Source: Hemicentrotus pulcherrimus (taxonomy: Eukaryota > Echinodermata > Echinoidea > Camarodonta > Strongylocentrotidae). From it: a stretch of DNA of 64,000 nucleotides. This document shows, piece after piece, positions 11,773 to 23,236 of this stretch. The stretch spans positions 183,404-247,403 of the forward strand of contig BEXV01000253.1 of NCBI GenBank assembly GCA_003118195.1, read 5' to 3'. The position numbers were made by a program, and so were the translations under genes. Under the pieces are notes generated by a model. That model made no database searches. It saw nothing but the letters and a program-made list of their open reading frames with translations, and was not told the DNA's origin. The first letter of the stretch is position 1. Each line of letters begins with the position of its first letter.

Positions 11773-12208
11773 ATGCCTCCGCTACAAAGTAGCCGGAGGC
11801 ATTATGTTTTTCGGGTTGTCCGTCCGTCCGTACGTCCGTACGTCCTGTTCTTGTGATCGCGTTATCTCAAGAACCGATTGATGGATTCCTGCCAAACTTG
11901 GGTCATGTATGTATCTCACAGAGCCAATGAACTGATTAGATTTTGAGGTCACGAGATCCAAGGTCAAAGGTCACAGGGCTCATTATGTATGCAAAAATGG
12001 CTTGTGATCGCGTTATCCCAAGAACCGATTGATGGATTCCTGCCAAACTTTAGTCATGTATTCATCTTACAAAGCCAATGAACTGATTAGATTTTGGGGT
12101 CACAAGGTCAAAGGTCAAAGGTCCCAGGGCTCATTATGTATGCAAAAATGGCTCGTGATCGCGTTATCTCAAGAACCGGTTGATGGATTCCTGCCAAATG
12201 ATTATCTT
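11773..12208. repeat. 151-base tandem repeat with palindromic GCCTCCGC head
   Basis: The head is a hairpin, ATGCCTCCGCTA...TAGCCGGAGGCAT, followed by CCGT/ACGT units (11819-11846). Nearly three units follow. The phrase GTGATCGCGTTATC starts at about 11853, 12004 and 12155, an exact period of 151. Each unit carries AAGAACCGATTGATGGATTC and, in the two full units, CAAAGGTCA-type motifs. Two open frames of about 60 codons here are repeat translations. Confidence 0.9.
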
Positions 12209-12320
12209 TGACCCATTTCCTTCACTCTCAATTAAATTTCATTCTATCTTCTAAAACCTAAAAGAAGCTACCCTCTCTTTCCTTGATACTCACCTTTTTC
12301 ACTTTTGATTACTCCCATTC

Positions 12321-12505
12321 TCTAGACAATCTATCTTCATACCTAAGAAAGCATCTAAAAGTAAACCTGTGCAGGTGTACTGGCCTCAAGACAAACAGAT
12401 ATACATCAATGTAGAGGTATCTACTCACTGATCTTGACCTCGTTCTGAATGCTTCCATCATCTCTGAGCGATTCACTTCACTCTCAATTTAGCATGGAGT
12501 CTATC
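12321..12505. repeat. Dispersed direct repeat, right copy
   Basis: This copy contains TCTAGACA, GTAAACCTGTGCAGGTGTAC, TGGCCTCAAGACAAACAG, CTTGACCT and ATCTCTGAGCGATTCACTTC, colinear with 11513-11700. A third partial match of the last module is at about 12213-12235. Confidence 0.75.
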
Positions 12506-15500
12506 TTTTACAGGCAACAAAAACCCTCCATTTTGTTTACAGGTAGCTGTTGTAATTTGTTGTTGGTTTGGAAGAATTGTCCTCGCTGTGTGTGTTTATT
12601 TTCTCCAGAGATCGTTGATAGTAGTTGTTTCAGAAATTACCAGAGTCAAATTGATTTCTGCTCCTCAGTTATTTTACACTGTGCCTCATTCGGATGTATT
12701 CTAAAAAGCATTATGTTCACAAATAAAAAGACAATACCCTACAGCTGTTTAGGATATCAATGGAAAAACAGAGTATGATAAAAAAAAAAGTGAGATACTT
12801 GTTAGGTTTTCAGGACTTGTCAAGGGTCTCTGGTAAACGACATAATTTACAAGCCCATTTTATTTGTTTGCATAGATGCACAGCAAATAGGAGAACAAAA
12901 ATCGATGGTTGTGGCAAAGAGCAGGAGCTCTATCTCAACAAATTTGTGTTGACATTTAATTTCTTTTGTGTTTAAATTGCTCATTAACATGTGTATGATT
13001 ATAAACCAAACAAGTTTTACAAAAGAAATGAAAAGTGTGGGTGCTTAAAACAAGAAACATTTAAAAACTATTTACAATATATAATCAATCATTGTTTTCA
13101 ATATCATATCTGACACTTTTAGAAGACTTTCTCAAATCTTTGTTTGTTTTGGATTTCAAATCTGTAGCCAGATTGCTGATGACACATTGATGGCTACTGG
13201 GAAATGAACAATGCCAGAGGTAGAAATACTGGAATTGACATTGATGAAGAAGAAAATAAAGGAAAGGAGATGAACTTTTTCCATCTTCTCTCGCTTGGAG
13301 GGATGTCTGAGGCCAAATGTGTCAATCTATTATTTTGAGATACACTAGCTCTCAAATCACAGAAGTGGACATAATGACTAAAATGAAAACTGAAAGCAAG
13401 AGATAAAAAGAAACATATCTTGCCAAATACATTTCTGCTTCAGGTAGGTTACGTACATTCTCTGCGACACCTTTGTGCTACATTTATCAACATGATTGCA
13501 ATAAAAAGGAATGAGGATTGCATTTCTCTTGCCATGTATTGAGAGTGTGAGAGTGGATATAATTGAAAAGAATATCTTGTCTCTCTCTCTCTTCCTTTCC
13601 CACCCTATTTCCTTTCCTTTATTTCCTTTCCTTCCCTTTTCCTCTTTTTAATCAATTCTTCCGTCTGCCCTGCCTTGCTGTGACAATATTACCAACTTTC
13701 TTGGCCAGCGGGTTAACTCCCTTGACGTCATGGTGTAGAATTAACAAGACTTAATCAAAGAAAAGCAGAGAATTGCCCGGACTGTTGACAAATAGGCCAG
13801 CATATCCCTGGGAAAACAGAGACTCAATACACTTCAGCCCAAGGTAGAGCACCCGTATACACTTTCCTCTTTCTATCTTTTTAATTTTCATCTCTTCCTG
13901 CGTTGCCTGCTGTAACCTTTCTTTCTTTCTCACTCATGTTAACGCATACCACGCACTCTCTGTCTCTCTCCGTCTCTCTCTCTTTAATTCATTCTCTTTC
14001 TCACACTAACACAAGCACATACACTCTCAAGCATCTACAGACATATTTATCTCCACAGTCCACCCTCAATTTCTAATCCTAAGAACACCACATTTCCTTT
14101 CCTTTTTTTTCTCCTGCTTCCCATCTATCTGTCTATCACATTAGATCTTTCCTTTACCCTTTCTTTTTCCTTTTCCTGCATTTCTCCTTCCTCTCCCATC
14201 CTCGAACCCTCCCTCTCTCTCTCTCTCTCTCTTCCCTTTTTTTAATCTAAATTGTTTAGTATGTTTACATCTTCAGTAGATAGCAAAATACTACTATTTG
14301 CTGACTGCCAGATCATTTAACTATATTAACGATATTACGTCTACTGTAAATGTATGTTGGGAGAAATTTGTAAGGAGCGTGGACAAGATACAGCTAGGCA
14401 ATCATCCTCCAAGCTGAGCCTCTCTCTCTCTCTCTCTCTTCCTTCTCTTTCATCTTTGTTTCTTCTGTCGCTCTTCTCTGTTACTTTCTCTCTCTCTGTC
14501 TCTCTCTCCCACTCCCTTTAAGTCTGTCTTTTTCTATCACCTCTCTCTCCCTCTCTCCTATTTTTCCCTCTCTTTCTCTTTCTTTCTTTCTGTCTCTTCT
14601 TTTTGTTTTCCTCTCCTTCTTCTTCGCTCTTGCTTTTCTTTCTCTGTGACTCTGTCTTCTCACTGTTTCCTCTTCTTCTTCCTCTCTGTCTGTCCCCTCT
14701 CCTGCTTTCTCTTCCTCCCTCCCCCTCTCTATCTCTTTCCCTCTCCCCTACCCTCTCTATCTCTATCTCACTCTACGATCACATCACCGTATCACTGTTT
14801 TTCTTCCTTTCAAGTGAGAGCTACTTGTGTAAACAATTCACTAATTACCTCAGAAGGCATAAGGCTGAGATGTGCCCAAACGTATACATTTACCTGTGGT
14901 TTTATACCTATTGATGTCATGGTGTTCCACAAATCAAGTAAAGTACAAGTTCAAGCCGGTAAGGAGTTCTGAATTGCTCTGATTGCATGTGTCTTGTGGC
15001 ATCAATATAAACAAGGGAAACGCTCTCGGCGGTCTCGCCTGCATAACGCAATTCAATATGATAATCCAGAACGTCAATGCTGTAGCGCTCATCCGCATCT
15101 CGCAACAACAAGTATCGTAAATTTATGTCGTACACTTTTGAACTGGTCAAAAAATAAAATTTAATGCCCTGGAAGGGTCATAATTTTATTTCATTTGCAT
15201 AAAGTACCATATATATACTCAATGGAGCAAAATCCCAAAATTCTGTGAAGAAGTTTAGTGTTCCAAATACAGCTCTACCAGATAAGGCAAACCAAATCAA
15301 AATCAAAAAAGTCAAGACATGAGGGAGAAGAAGAAATTTTTGGTTATTTTTGGAATAATTTTGCATAAATTACCATAATTAATCAATGAAGCAAAATCTC
15401 AAAATTCGAAGTAGAAGTTGTCCAATTGCTTAAACATTGGAGCTGCATAGTATATCAAAACTTACCTGAATGAAAGAAAAAGAAAAGAAAGTGCTCGCTT

Positions 15501-15830
15501 GAGAGGGTTTCCAATGCTGAACATAACGATAAAACAGATTGAGATCGTGTGTGATTGGCAAAAAAGTGCTTGCACATATACTCACAGACTACATAGTAAA
15601 AAGTGTTGTTTTAACCCAAAATGAGCTTTGGCTAAAATACAAAACTCTAAAATAAATATCTACAAGATCAAATACATACCAAGGATGAGATGAAGGCACT
15701 GCAAAGCATGAATATGAAAGTGTCACATCATTCTCGTCTTGTATGAGGTAAGTGATGTTAGAATCTAGGGCCCTGGAGGAATTGTTACATATGCTGCTAA
15801 TGAAGTAATGTTCATTGATTAAACTTGTAT
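12506..15830. other. Unassigned, AT-rich then pyrimidine-rich
   Basis: Apart from the CT tract at 13.9-14.8 kb I see no gene. The 109-codon plus-strand frame at 12.45 kb begins within a dispersed repeat and is rejected. Confidence 0.5.
13945..14815. repeat. Long pyrimidine-rich tract with several (CT)n cores
   Basis: Runs of CT lie near 14215-14231 and 14421-14439, with CTTT/CTCC mixtures between. Plus-strand Ser/Leu and minus-strand Arg/Glu frames of up to 108 codons are translations of this tract. Confidence 0.9.
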
Positions 15831-15835
15831 CCAGG

Positions 15836-16084
15836 GGGGGTGTTTCACAAAGATCCTAAGTCGAACTTAACTCTAAGTTGGACTTAAAAACTATGGAGAG
15901 CCATAAATTCCACATCTAGAACATGAAATATCCCATGATAATAGAAAATATGAATGATTTAAATCAACAATTTATGCCTTTTAAAATAACTTTTACAAAG
16001 TATTTTCAAAGATGCTATGGCTTTCCATAATTTTTAAGTCCAACTCAGAGGTAAGTTCAACTTAGGATCTTTGTGAAACACCCC
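15836..16084. mobile_element. Foldback transposon (MITE), copy A
   Basis: This is the same family as the element at 47.85 kb. The termini are GGGGGTGTTTCACAAAGATC and TAGGATCTTTGTGAAACACC, with arms of about 60 bases. It is flanked by CCAGG on both sides (15831-15835 and 16085-16089), although runs of G and C blur the exact border. Its centre (AAATATGAATGATTTAAATC) matches copy B in inverted orientation. Confidence 0.85.
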
Positions 16085-16089
16085 CCAGG

Positions 16090-17330
16090 TGTGCCTGATA
16101 GCTTTGACTTTTAAAATATCACTACTATGTGAGATACCAGCGTGTACATGCTGAACATCTATGGCTGACAGAGTTATTTTTTTTTTTTCCTTCTTTTCAT
16201 TTTAGATTTAGCATAACCTTCAGGTTCAGGTGAAGAACAGAGTAAGGATATTCAAAATGGAGTAAAGGAAAATCCTTGATATCTATAGTGACAGATGACA
16301 TTTGGCACATATCAACAAAATATTTTCTAACATCTTGTACTAATTAAAGGACAAAAAAATTACTAATTTTGTTTCCCATACCATGACAATTTGTACTGTA
16401 CTTTCTTTTCCTCCACATAATGTTAGAAATTAATATTCATAAATTTCCCATAATTTATCAAACATTAGGATATCAAGCTCTAAATTTTGATTGTGTCAAT
16501 AAACTCTAGATCAAGTGCTGATTATGTGCTCCCCATATAGGGAACGCCACTGCAATCTACTTCCATGATTTTGCGGTTGTTGATTCGATCTGTTATAAAG
16601 ATACACATTTATTGTCAAATTTCATATTGAGGGCATCACTACATCACCAACCTGGTCCCCTCGCTGTTGATTTCCTTCCAATTAGCTCACACCAACCACA
16701 GGCCCCATATCTGTAATCTAAACTCACCATCAAATATCAAATACAAAACACAAAATGGCAGAAGACAATGGAAGCTCATCTCCCAATTTTTTACTCACTG
16801 CGGAATTATGATTCAAAGCAATTTAGCTTGTAATCCCAACACAGCCAAATTAATTTTGACGATTGCAGGGGACGGAGAATGAGAGGGGATTATGTTATGT
16901 TAGCGTGGAGAGAAGAACGATGGCGTGGATAGATAATTTGGTGCCTGGTTTTAATCACATCAAGATAACAAGGGGATTGTTATCAGTTTGAAAAAGTACA
17001 AACAGGTTGAAGGGGGTGAATGACCGAGTGGATTGGTACAACAGTTTCCAACACTGACAGGTCAGGACTCAGGAATTACGGATTTTACACATCTATTTCT
17101 CTCCTTCCCATGCAATTACACATTCTCCCATCCTAGATTCATTCAGAAATACTAGGAAGTTGCTCAAATAAATAAATCTATAATAATTTAAAGTTACAAT
17201 TGGCTCATATGCTATGGCAGCATAACTTAATCTACTGGAATATTCCTCCCCATTTAAAAAACTACCAAATGAACTTAAATGTGGATACAAAAGAAGATGT
17301 ATTTATGAAGATATGTCACCCCCCCCCCCC
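16090..17330. other. Unassigned; complex segment at 16640-16940
   Basis: The segment is less AT-rich and contains AACCACA and homeodomain-type AATTA motifs. It could be a cis-regulatory element, but nothing proves it. Confidence 0.35.
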
Positions 17331-17569
17331 NNNNNNNNNNNNNNNNNNNNNNNNNNNNNNNNNNNNNNNNNNNNNNNNNNNNNNNNNNNNNNNNNNNNNN
17401 NNNNNNNNNNNNNNNNNNNNNNNNNNNNNNNNNNNNNNNNNNNNNNNNNNNNNNNNNNNNNNNNNNNNNNNNNNNNNNNNNNNNNNNNNNNNNNNNNNNN
17501 NNNNNNNNNNNNNNNNNNNNNNNNNNNNNNNNNNNNNNNNNNNNNNNNNNNNNNNNNNNNNNNNNNNNN
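17331..17569. other. Assembly gap, 239 N, bordered by poly-C
   Basis: Unresolved bases are flanked by C runs on both sides. Frames crossing it are artefacts. Confidence 0.99.
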
Positions 17570-19016
17570 TCCCCCCCCCCCCCCCCCATCTCTGTCTCTT
17601 TTCTCTTCCTCACTCCACCCCTCCCTCATTCCCTCTCCTGAAGAGCTTTCCATACCATCTTAGCCATTATCTGAAAGAAACACTTCTATAATCTTTCAAC
17701 CACACAGTGATCACTGACTCCAACACCACTCCTTCTCATCTCTCTAATGCTCTCTCTCTCTCTTTCTCTCGGCAGCACTGGATGCAGATGTCCCTCTCAT
17801 CATGCCTGTTTCATGTCTCCATGGCTACAGAATTCAAGGCTTGTTTACCACATCTTCATTTCTCTCTTCCAGCATCTATTCATGAGTTGAAATGCATTAG
17901 CCTCACAAACGATTTGTTGTCACCAGAATAACTGAACTGCTCTGACCTGATTCATAACCATACAATTGTTTGTAGTTCTCCACTTCACAAAAGCACAGTA
18001 TAGGTCTCCCAGGGAACATGCGTCAAATATACATGTACATAACAATGCATCCTTTAAGGAAAATATCCCTCTTTGCGTAGTGTAATTAATATGGAATAAT
18101 TGACCAAAAGAACAAAACAAGAGAAATAGTCTGTTTCAGTATAGAAACAATTAGTACTCTCTAATTCACAAAAGCATCATCGCATAAGCCAATCCAAAAG
18201 AAATTGTGAAGTTCACAATGACGTATCGTTTGAGGAAAAAAATTCCTAAAATGACTGCATTGTTAGAGACTCTAAGTATAGATATTTGACTTAATTCACA
18301 AAGTATATTATAAAGACAAGAAGTCTAAAATATATCTCTTGCATATTATAAAACATCATATAGAAAAACATAAAGTAGTTTTATAATGCAATTTCATCAT
18401 AGCTCCACACAAAACAGGTATTCCTGTTCATGACAGCTATAAACAGCAAAAGATATTTCAAGGTTAGTGCATCTGATCAAAAATTCTAAGAATCAAAGTA
18501 CAACAAATTAATACCACACAACTAATTCATATAGTTTACAGCAAAACCTCTATCAATCATTAGAGCTATACAAATTCAAAATTTTGGGCTTAAGTAAACT
18601 TTTATATTGGCAAAATGTTGCATTTAAGCCCGCGTTTACATGTCATCCATACAAAAAAAAATTATTTACTTGTTAAATCTAACATTATGGGTTTTGTTTT
18701 TTCCAAATACTGTGAAACGATTTTTTAAAAACTTAATCAAGAGACTTTGCACAGCAATCAATAAATATCTAACAAAGAAAAAAAAAGATGTTTTTCCTTC
18801 AATATACGTAGGCTTGTTAAAGTGCATTGGTACACCATTAGGGTATTTAAAAACGCATCACTATCTGAGCACAGACGTACAGCTAACCTCATGCACTATC
18901 AAGTTTTCCCAGCAGTCTCCAATCCCACGGTCCCACTACAAAAATGCAAATCTGTGTCTCTTCTCTTTTTCGACTCGTCTTCCTTTATGGGCTAAATTCC
19001 TCTCTATTTGCAGGGC
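17570..19016. other. Unassigned AT-rich sequence
   Basis: It lies downstream of the candidate stop codon at 19017 on the minus strand, so part could be 3'UTR. No other feature was recognised. Confidence 0.4.
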
Positions 19017-19085
19017 TTAAACTTTCCGCAAGCTGTCAGAGGAGTCGTCAGACGGTGGCGCCAAGCTGCCGCCTCCTGCAGGTTC
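19017..19085 (-). CDS. Candidate terminal exon with stop codon, unidentified gene
   Basis: After the dinucleotide AG in acaactag the minus strand is open in phase 0. It encodes EPAGGGSLAPPSDDSSDSLR, then KV, then a TAA stop at 19017-19019. The composition (Gly/Pro/Ser/Asp, many CpG codons) contrasts with the AT-rich surroundings and looks like a disordered C-terminus. It is in phase with the Lys-rich exon at 23.1 kb, so KTKLE could splice directly to EPAGGG. The weak point is the acceptor, which lacks a good pyrimidine tract; an alternative acceptor nine bases on (cctgcag) changes the frame. The plus-strand frame of 126 codons that overlaps it is AT-rich and unlikely to be coding. Confidence 0.4.
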   Translation of the reverse strand, partial: EPAGGGSLAPPSDDSSDSLRKV

Positions 19086-19466
19086 CTAGTTGTAGCGTGT
19101 GACCGTGCGGCGTAAACATCAAGTGATTCGTTATGCTAGAGAGCGTGACATAGAGAAGGAGGGTAGGAGAGGGTAGCACTATTCACAGGTTTCTGCTCAG
19201 TGTAGAAGATAAAGAAGTGAAGTACTTTTGCATGTCAGCTAAGTTTCTTGCACAACTGAGCATTTTAGCTTTTCCTTAATCCCTCTATAATTTTTACCTT
19301 TGCCTTTTCTTTAAATTCCCATCAGATCTTTTACTTTAATCTTCATTTTAACTATTGTCTCTATTTTGATCTCTATCATTAACAACGATACCATTAGAAG
19401 TTATAATTGTTATGTACATCTATTTTTGATACGCACCACATAGTATCTGCAATACAATTGTCCGGC

Positions 19467-19976
19467 TTAAAGGTAATACAAAGTTTTGGGAAATTTTGAA
19501 AATTTGGTGGATAATGATTCTTTACAATTTTGATATATTTGGATGCCCCGGTGGATGTACAATAAGCACTAAAAAAATTAGCCCCTAAAACACTTCTGCT
19601 TTCGAGAAAAAATGAAAATAAAAATTTATCAGTACTCCCGATAAAATTTGATAAATTTCAAATAGCGCATACGGCTGTACAATGGTAGCTGCGACCCTGA
19701 AAATTTCAGAATATGTAGTTGTGATATATACCTACCAAACGGGAATAGCTTATCGGTCAAAATTAGTCAAGAAACATTGTTCTATAGCTTAATTAATATC
19801 TTGACCTTGAGAGGGCGCTTTACAACATAAAGAGTTTGTTATTAATAATTTCATAACTTCAGACTCGATTTCAACCGCGACAACGATCACTGCATATTGT
19901 AGGATCGCATATGCTTCCAATATGTTCATTTGAACCAAATTCATGACCCCATTCCAAAACTTTGTAATACCTTTAA
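19467..19976. mobile_element. TTAA-flanked inverted-repeat element, about 0.5 kb
   Basis: The ends are TTAA then AGGTAATACAAAGTTTTGG, and CCAAAACTTTGTAATACCT then TTAA, perfect inverted repeats of about 19 bases inside a TTAA duplication. No coding capacity is visible. The termini differ from the TTAA element at 1.5 kb, so it is a separate family. Confidence 0.85.
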
Positions 19977-20348
19977 ATAACTTTGAATTAAAAAAAATCC
20001 TTACCCAATAATATAATAAATCTCTCCCAACTCATCATAAAGATATCCCAATTCACCTTATATCCTGTAGTACATTCATATATTGCTTCCTTCAATTCTT
20101 GTTTTCCTTCCTTATTTCCTGTTTTCCAACTCAAATTATTTTACTTTCTACAAAAGAATATAAAAAAATCAGATAAAAAGTGTGTGGCATTGGTTACATC
20201 TATCGACCCATATTAGTTCACCTTTTCATTTCCTCCAGCCATGGTCTGTTTTCTCTTCACTTACTATCTTCCTCCTGAATTCTTTCTTCAGCCCCACACA
20301 TTAGAATGCATGCAAGCAAGCATCTATCTATGTAGGTCTACAAATGAA

Positions 20349-20588
20349 GAGTTTGATTCCAAAAGGAGCTAAATACATTTTTGTAACTTCAGAGAGAAAG
20401 AGGAATACCAGATTTTGTACAGGCGTCTATGGAAAAGTGATATTAGAAGGTGCATTTTTTCATAATTGCTCCCAAAATTTAGGTAAATAATTTTTGTACA
20501 AAGACGGGTATTTATGTGAACAATGTTCTGATATCAATAACTCAATTTTCATCTTAAGTGGATTTAGCTCCTTTTGGAATTAAAGCTC
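20349..20588. mobile_element. Short inverted-repeat element
   Basis: The left end GAGTTTGATTCCAAAAGGAG continuing CTAAATACA pairs with the right end GATTTAGCTCCTTTTGGAAT continuing TAAAGCTC. The inverted repeats are about 30 bases with two to three mismatches. No clear target duplication was found. Confidence 0.7.
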
Positions 20589-22258
20589 TTTGAATAGATG
20601 TCATCGCCCTACAATGTGTGTTTGTATATGTGTGATAGGCTACCTACCCTTTCAGTATAATTGCTTCTGTAGCTCGCTGGCTCAAGATGTTTGTTTGTGC
20701 CATTAGAGGGTTCTGTTACCACGCACTAACACACCTCAATAAACTTGAATTACTAAAATAAAATCATTGCTCGTTTTCCTGTTATGTTCTTCAGTTAATA
20801 ACAATTTCCTATAGTTTCATGCTACACCTGGAATTATGCAAGCGAGTATTCTTTTTACCTAAAATTGTTTGTTCGAATTTAAAATTTCCTATAGCATAGC
20901 TAGAAAAATGTACAGCATAGCTAGAAAAATGTACACGATTCACTGGTAAATATGTACATGTAGCTTAATTAAGCTCTACTCCTGAGAATTTCGGAATAGA
21001 TAATACATATAAATAGTCCAGATTTGTGTGCCAATGTGAAGAAGAAGAAAATCGTATACTAATGTACATAAATATCTGAGTTGAGCTTGGGGAAAGGAGA
21101 GGATCGAGCCAGTTGTTTTTCTAGATTGTACTCTAAGCTACTTGCTCAATTATCATCTTTGACCAAAATAACTTAGAAACTGGACATGATGGGGCCCTCC
21201 TAAGTCCACACAAATGCAGACAAATATATACGGTTCATGACTCCACATGTAGCTTGGGGCTTGGAAAGTGATTGGACTCATAACAAGATGTATCCAAGAG
21301 TTATTTGGGCAAGCATTAGTATTCTTCAAGTATTGTCACCTAAGAGTCAACAGGGAGATTTCTTGCTCGAGTGCTACTGGCGTTCCCTCTGCCTGTCAGC
21401 TTGGACCGCACCTTCAGGTATATGTGACACACAACCCCTCACAAGGCATGCATTTGTGTATTATGCTCGAAATGCAAATGATGGTCGTACCTCGAATGAA
21501 GTGGTATGGAAAGATCTGGCTGTGGGATAGTGTGTGGTGTATGGATGTTGTTTTGGGTCAGTGCAATGAGGAGGATTCAATGCTTATAATTAAGAGATGG
21601 ATAATAACCTTGGAGCTATATCTCATCTTTGGAAGGTGGAGGGGAAAAAGAATGATTGGCAGTATGAAGGAGAAAGAAAATTAGATTTGAAAAAATACTC
21701 CCATAATACCCAAAAACATATAATTTAATCAAAGATGTTTGGAGAAAATAGACAATGCTTAAAGATGAATGAATTTGAAATTGATTTTGTTTTGAAAATC
21801 CTACTTTGTATTTATTCATGGATGGAGAGAATCACCTTGAAATTAGACTCAACATCTCAATAAAGAGTAGAATACCAAGATGCTCACAGCATTGCATTAC
21901 TTTCCTAGTACATGTAAGTCAATTAACTCATTACTTATTTCCATTTACTGAAAGTGATTTTGATTTACTCCAGATGCATATATTCATGAAGCACACAAAT
22001 TTGCAGGCCGATCCTGACAAAAGTAGGCAGTATTTATGGGGGCCAGTATTTTCTCTATCATTTCTTCATTTGACAACAGTGAATCGGCCTAACTTTGTAC
22101 AAATTGCATGCTGATGCTGACGAGGTGATCAAGAGCGTCTACTTGGTTAGGCCTAAGGGAGTCATGTAGTCGGTGTTGTGGTTTATCTTCCAGCACATCA
22201 CTCTCTCTTTACCAGAACGTTAGACATTCATCACATAGGACGATCAGATCCTATCTCT

Positions 22259-22320
22259 GCTCTGTCTGTCTCCCTGTCTGTCTGTCTGTCTGTCTGTCTG
22301 TCTCCCTGTCTGTCTGTCTA
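22259..22320. repeat. (TCTG)n microsatellite
   Basis: There are about 13 TCTG units with two TCCC interruptions. Confidence 0.96.
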
Positions 22321-22429
22321 TCTGTCTCTATGTTTTATCAGTTCTAGCTTTGCCATATGGCCCTTATTCACGCTCTGTAACTCACTAACTTTCTCTTTTT
22401 CTTGAAGTCTGTCATATGTTTTATCTTCA

Positions 22430-22580
22430 GTCTCTCTCTCTCTCTCTCTCTCTCTTGCTCTCTTTATCTGTTTCTCTCTCTCTCCCACTCTCTTTATCTC
22501 TATCTTTCACTCTATCTATCTCTGTCTCTGCCTCTCTCTGTCCCTTTCTTCTCTCTATCTCTCACTCTATCTCTGTCTCC
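22430..22580. repeat. (CT)n and imperfect pyrimidine tract
   Basis: Pure CT occupies about 22432-22455, followed by CTCTAT and CTCTGT mixtures. Confidence 0.93.
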
Positions 22581-23127
22581 CCATCCCTTCCTCTGACACT
22601 GATGTTATGCGTTGATAAATCATTTTAACATTATTCCCAGCTTGTCAGCTGTCATCCATACAAACCCACAACCCATACACAGAAAATATAAGAGAACCAG
22701 AGGACTGTAATAGTAAGTATGATGTAAGACCACCAATCAGCTGCTCCTATGCAGTATTGACAGAGGTGATTAAATATAAATACACTCTAGAGGGAGCTAT
22801 TACACTTTGGCATGCTCTGCTTCATTGATGAGCCTGCACTAGCACACACAGGCCTGAATGCAATCAAGTCTGTGCCGCTTCCATGCAATTAATTGGCATT
22901 TTTATGAACTGATGGATCTGCCATACTTATCAATGTAAGGGTTCTTTGGTTGATAATATCAACAACGAAATGCGATCAATAATAGACCTTCAACGGGGGC
23001 TATTTCCATGTAAGGCAGACTCACAGATGGACTAAAATCAAGACACAGAATGCAGTAAGTGTTGAACATCTAAATAATGAAGATTAGACGGTACAATTTC
23101 CCAAACGATTTGTTATTATAAACTTAC

Positions 23128-23236
23128 CTCTAATTTGGTCTTGTACTTTTTCTTCTCCTTCTTGCTCTTCTTCTCCTTTTCCTTGCTCTTGTCATCCTTT
23201 TTGTCATCTTTTTTATCCTCTTTCTTGTCATCTTTC
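23128..23236 (-). CDS. Lys/Asp/Glu-rich coding exon of an unidentified minus-strand gene
   Basis: This 109-base exon has a strong acceptor (a pyrimidine tract, ttttccccacttgcag) and a perfect donor (GAG before GTAAGT). After one leading base it encodes 36 residues, KDDKKEDKKDDKKDDKSKEK followed by EKKSKKEKKKYKTKLE, ending in phase 0. The charged repeats suggest a flexible cytoplasmic or nuclear linker of a larger protein; no family can be named from this alone. It is too short to appear as a long open frame. The next exon would be to the left. Candidates with matching phase are at 19.0 kb (with stop codon) and 8.5-8.7 kb. A chance purine-rich tract is possible, but the two splice sites flanking an open frame argue against it. 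Confidence 0.65.

Larger units (their letters stand above)
20589..23127. other. Unassigned, with ambiguous open segment at 21.3-21.7 kb
   Basis: Both strands are open over 21355-21420, including a minus-strand end KVRSKLTGRGNASSTRARN before a stop, but splice sites are poor. The rest is AT-rich plus the microsatellites listed. Confidence 0.35.

Noticed and set aside
11782..12211. Frames of about 60 codons on both strands
   Set aside because: Translations of the 151-base tandem repeat.
17200..17691. Frames of 112-163 codons
   Set aside because: They run through 239 N bases.
18640..19020. Plus-strand frame of 126 codons
   Set aside because: AT-rich, Lys/Leu/Ile-rich translation with no domain; it abuts the end of a better minus-strand candidate exon.
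21237..21684. Two overlapping plus-strand frames of 97 and 138 codons
   Set aside because: Several frames on both strands are open at once, no domain is recognisable and splice sites are poor.
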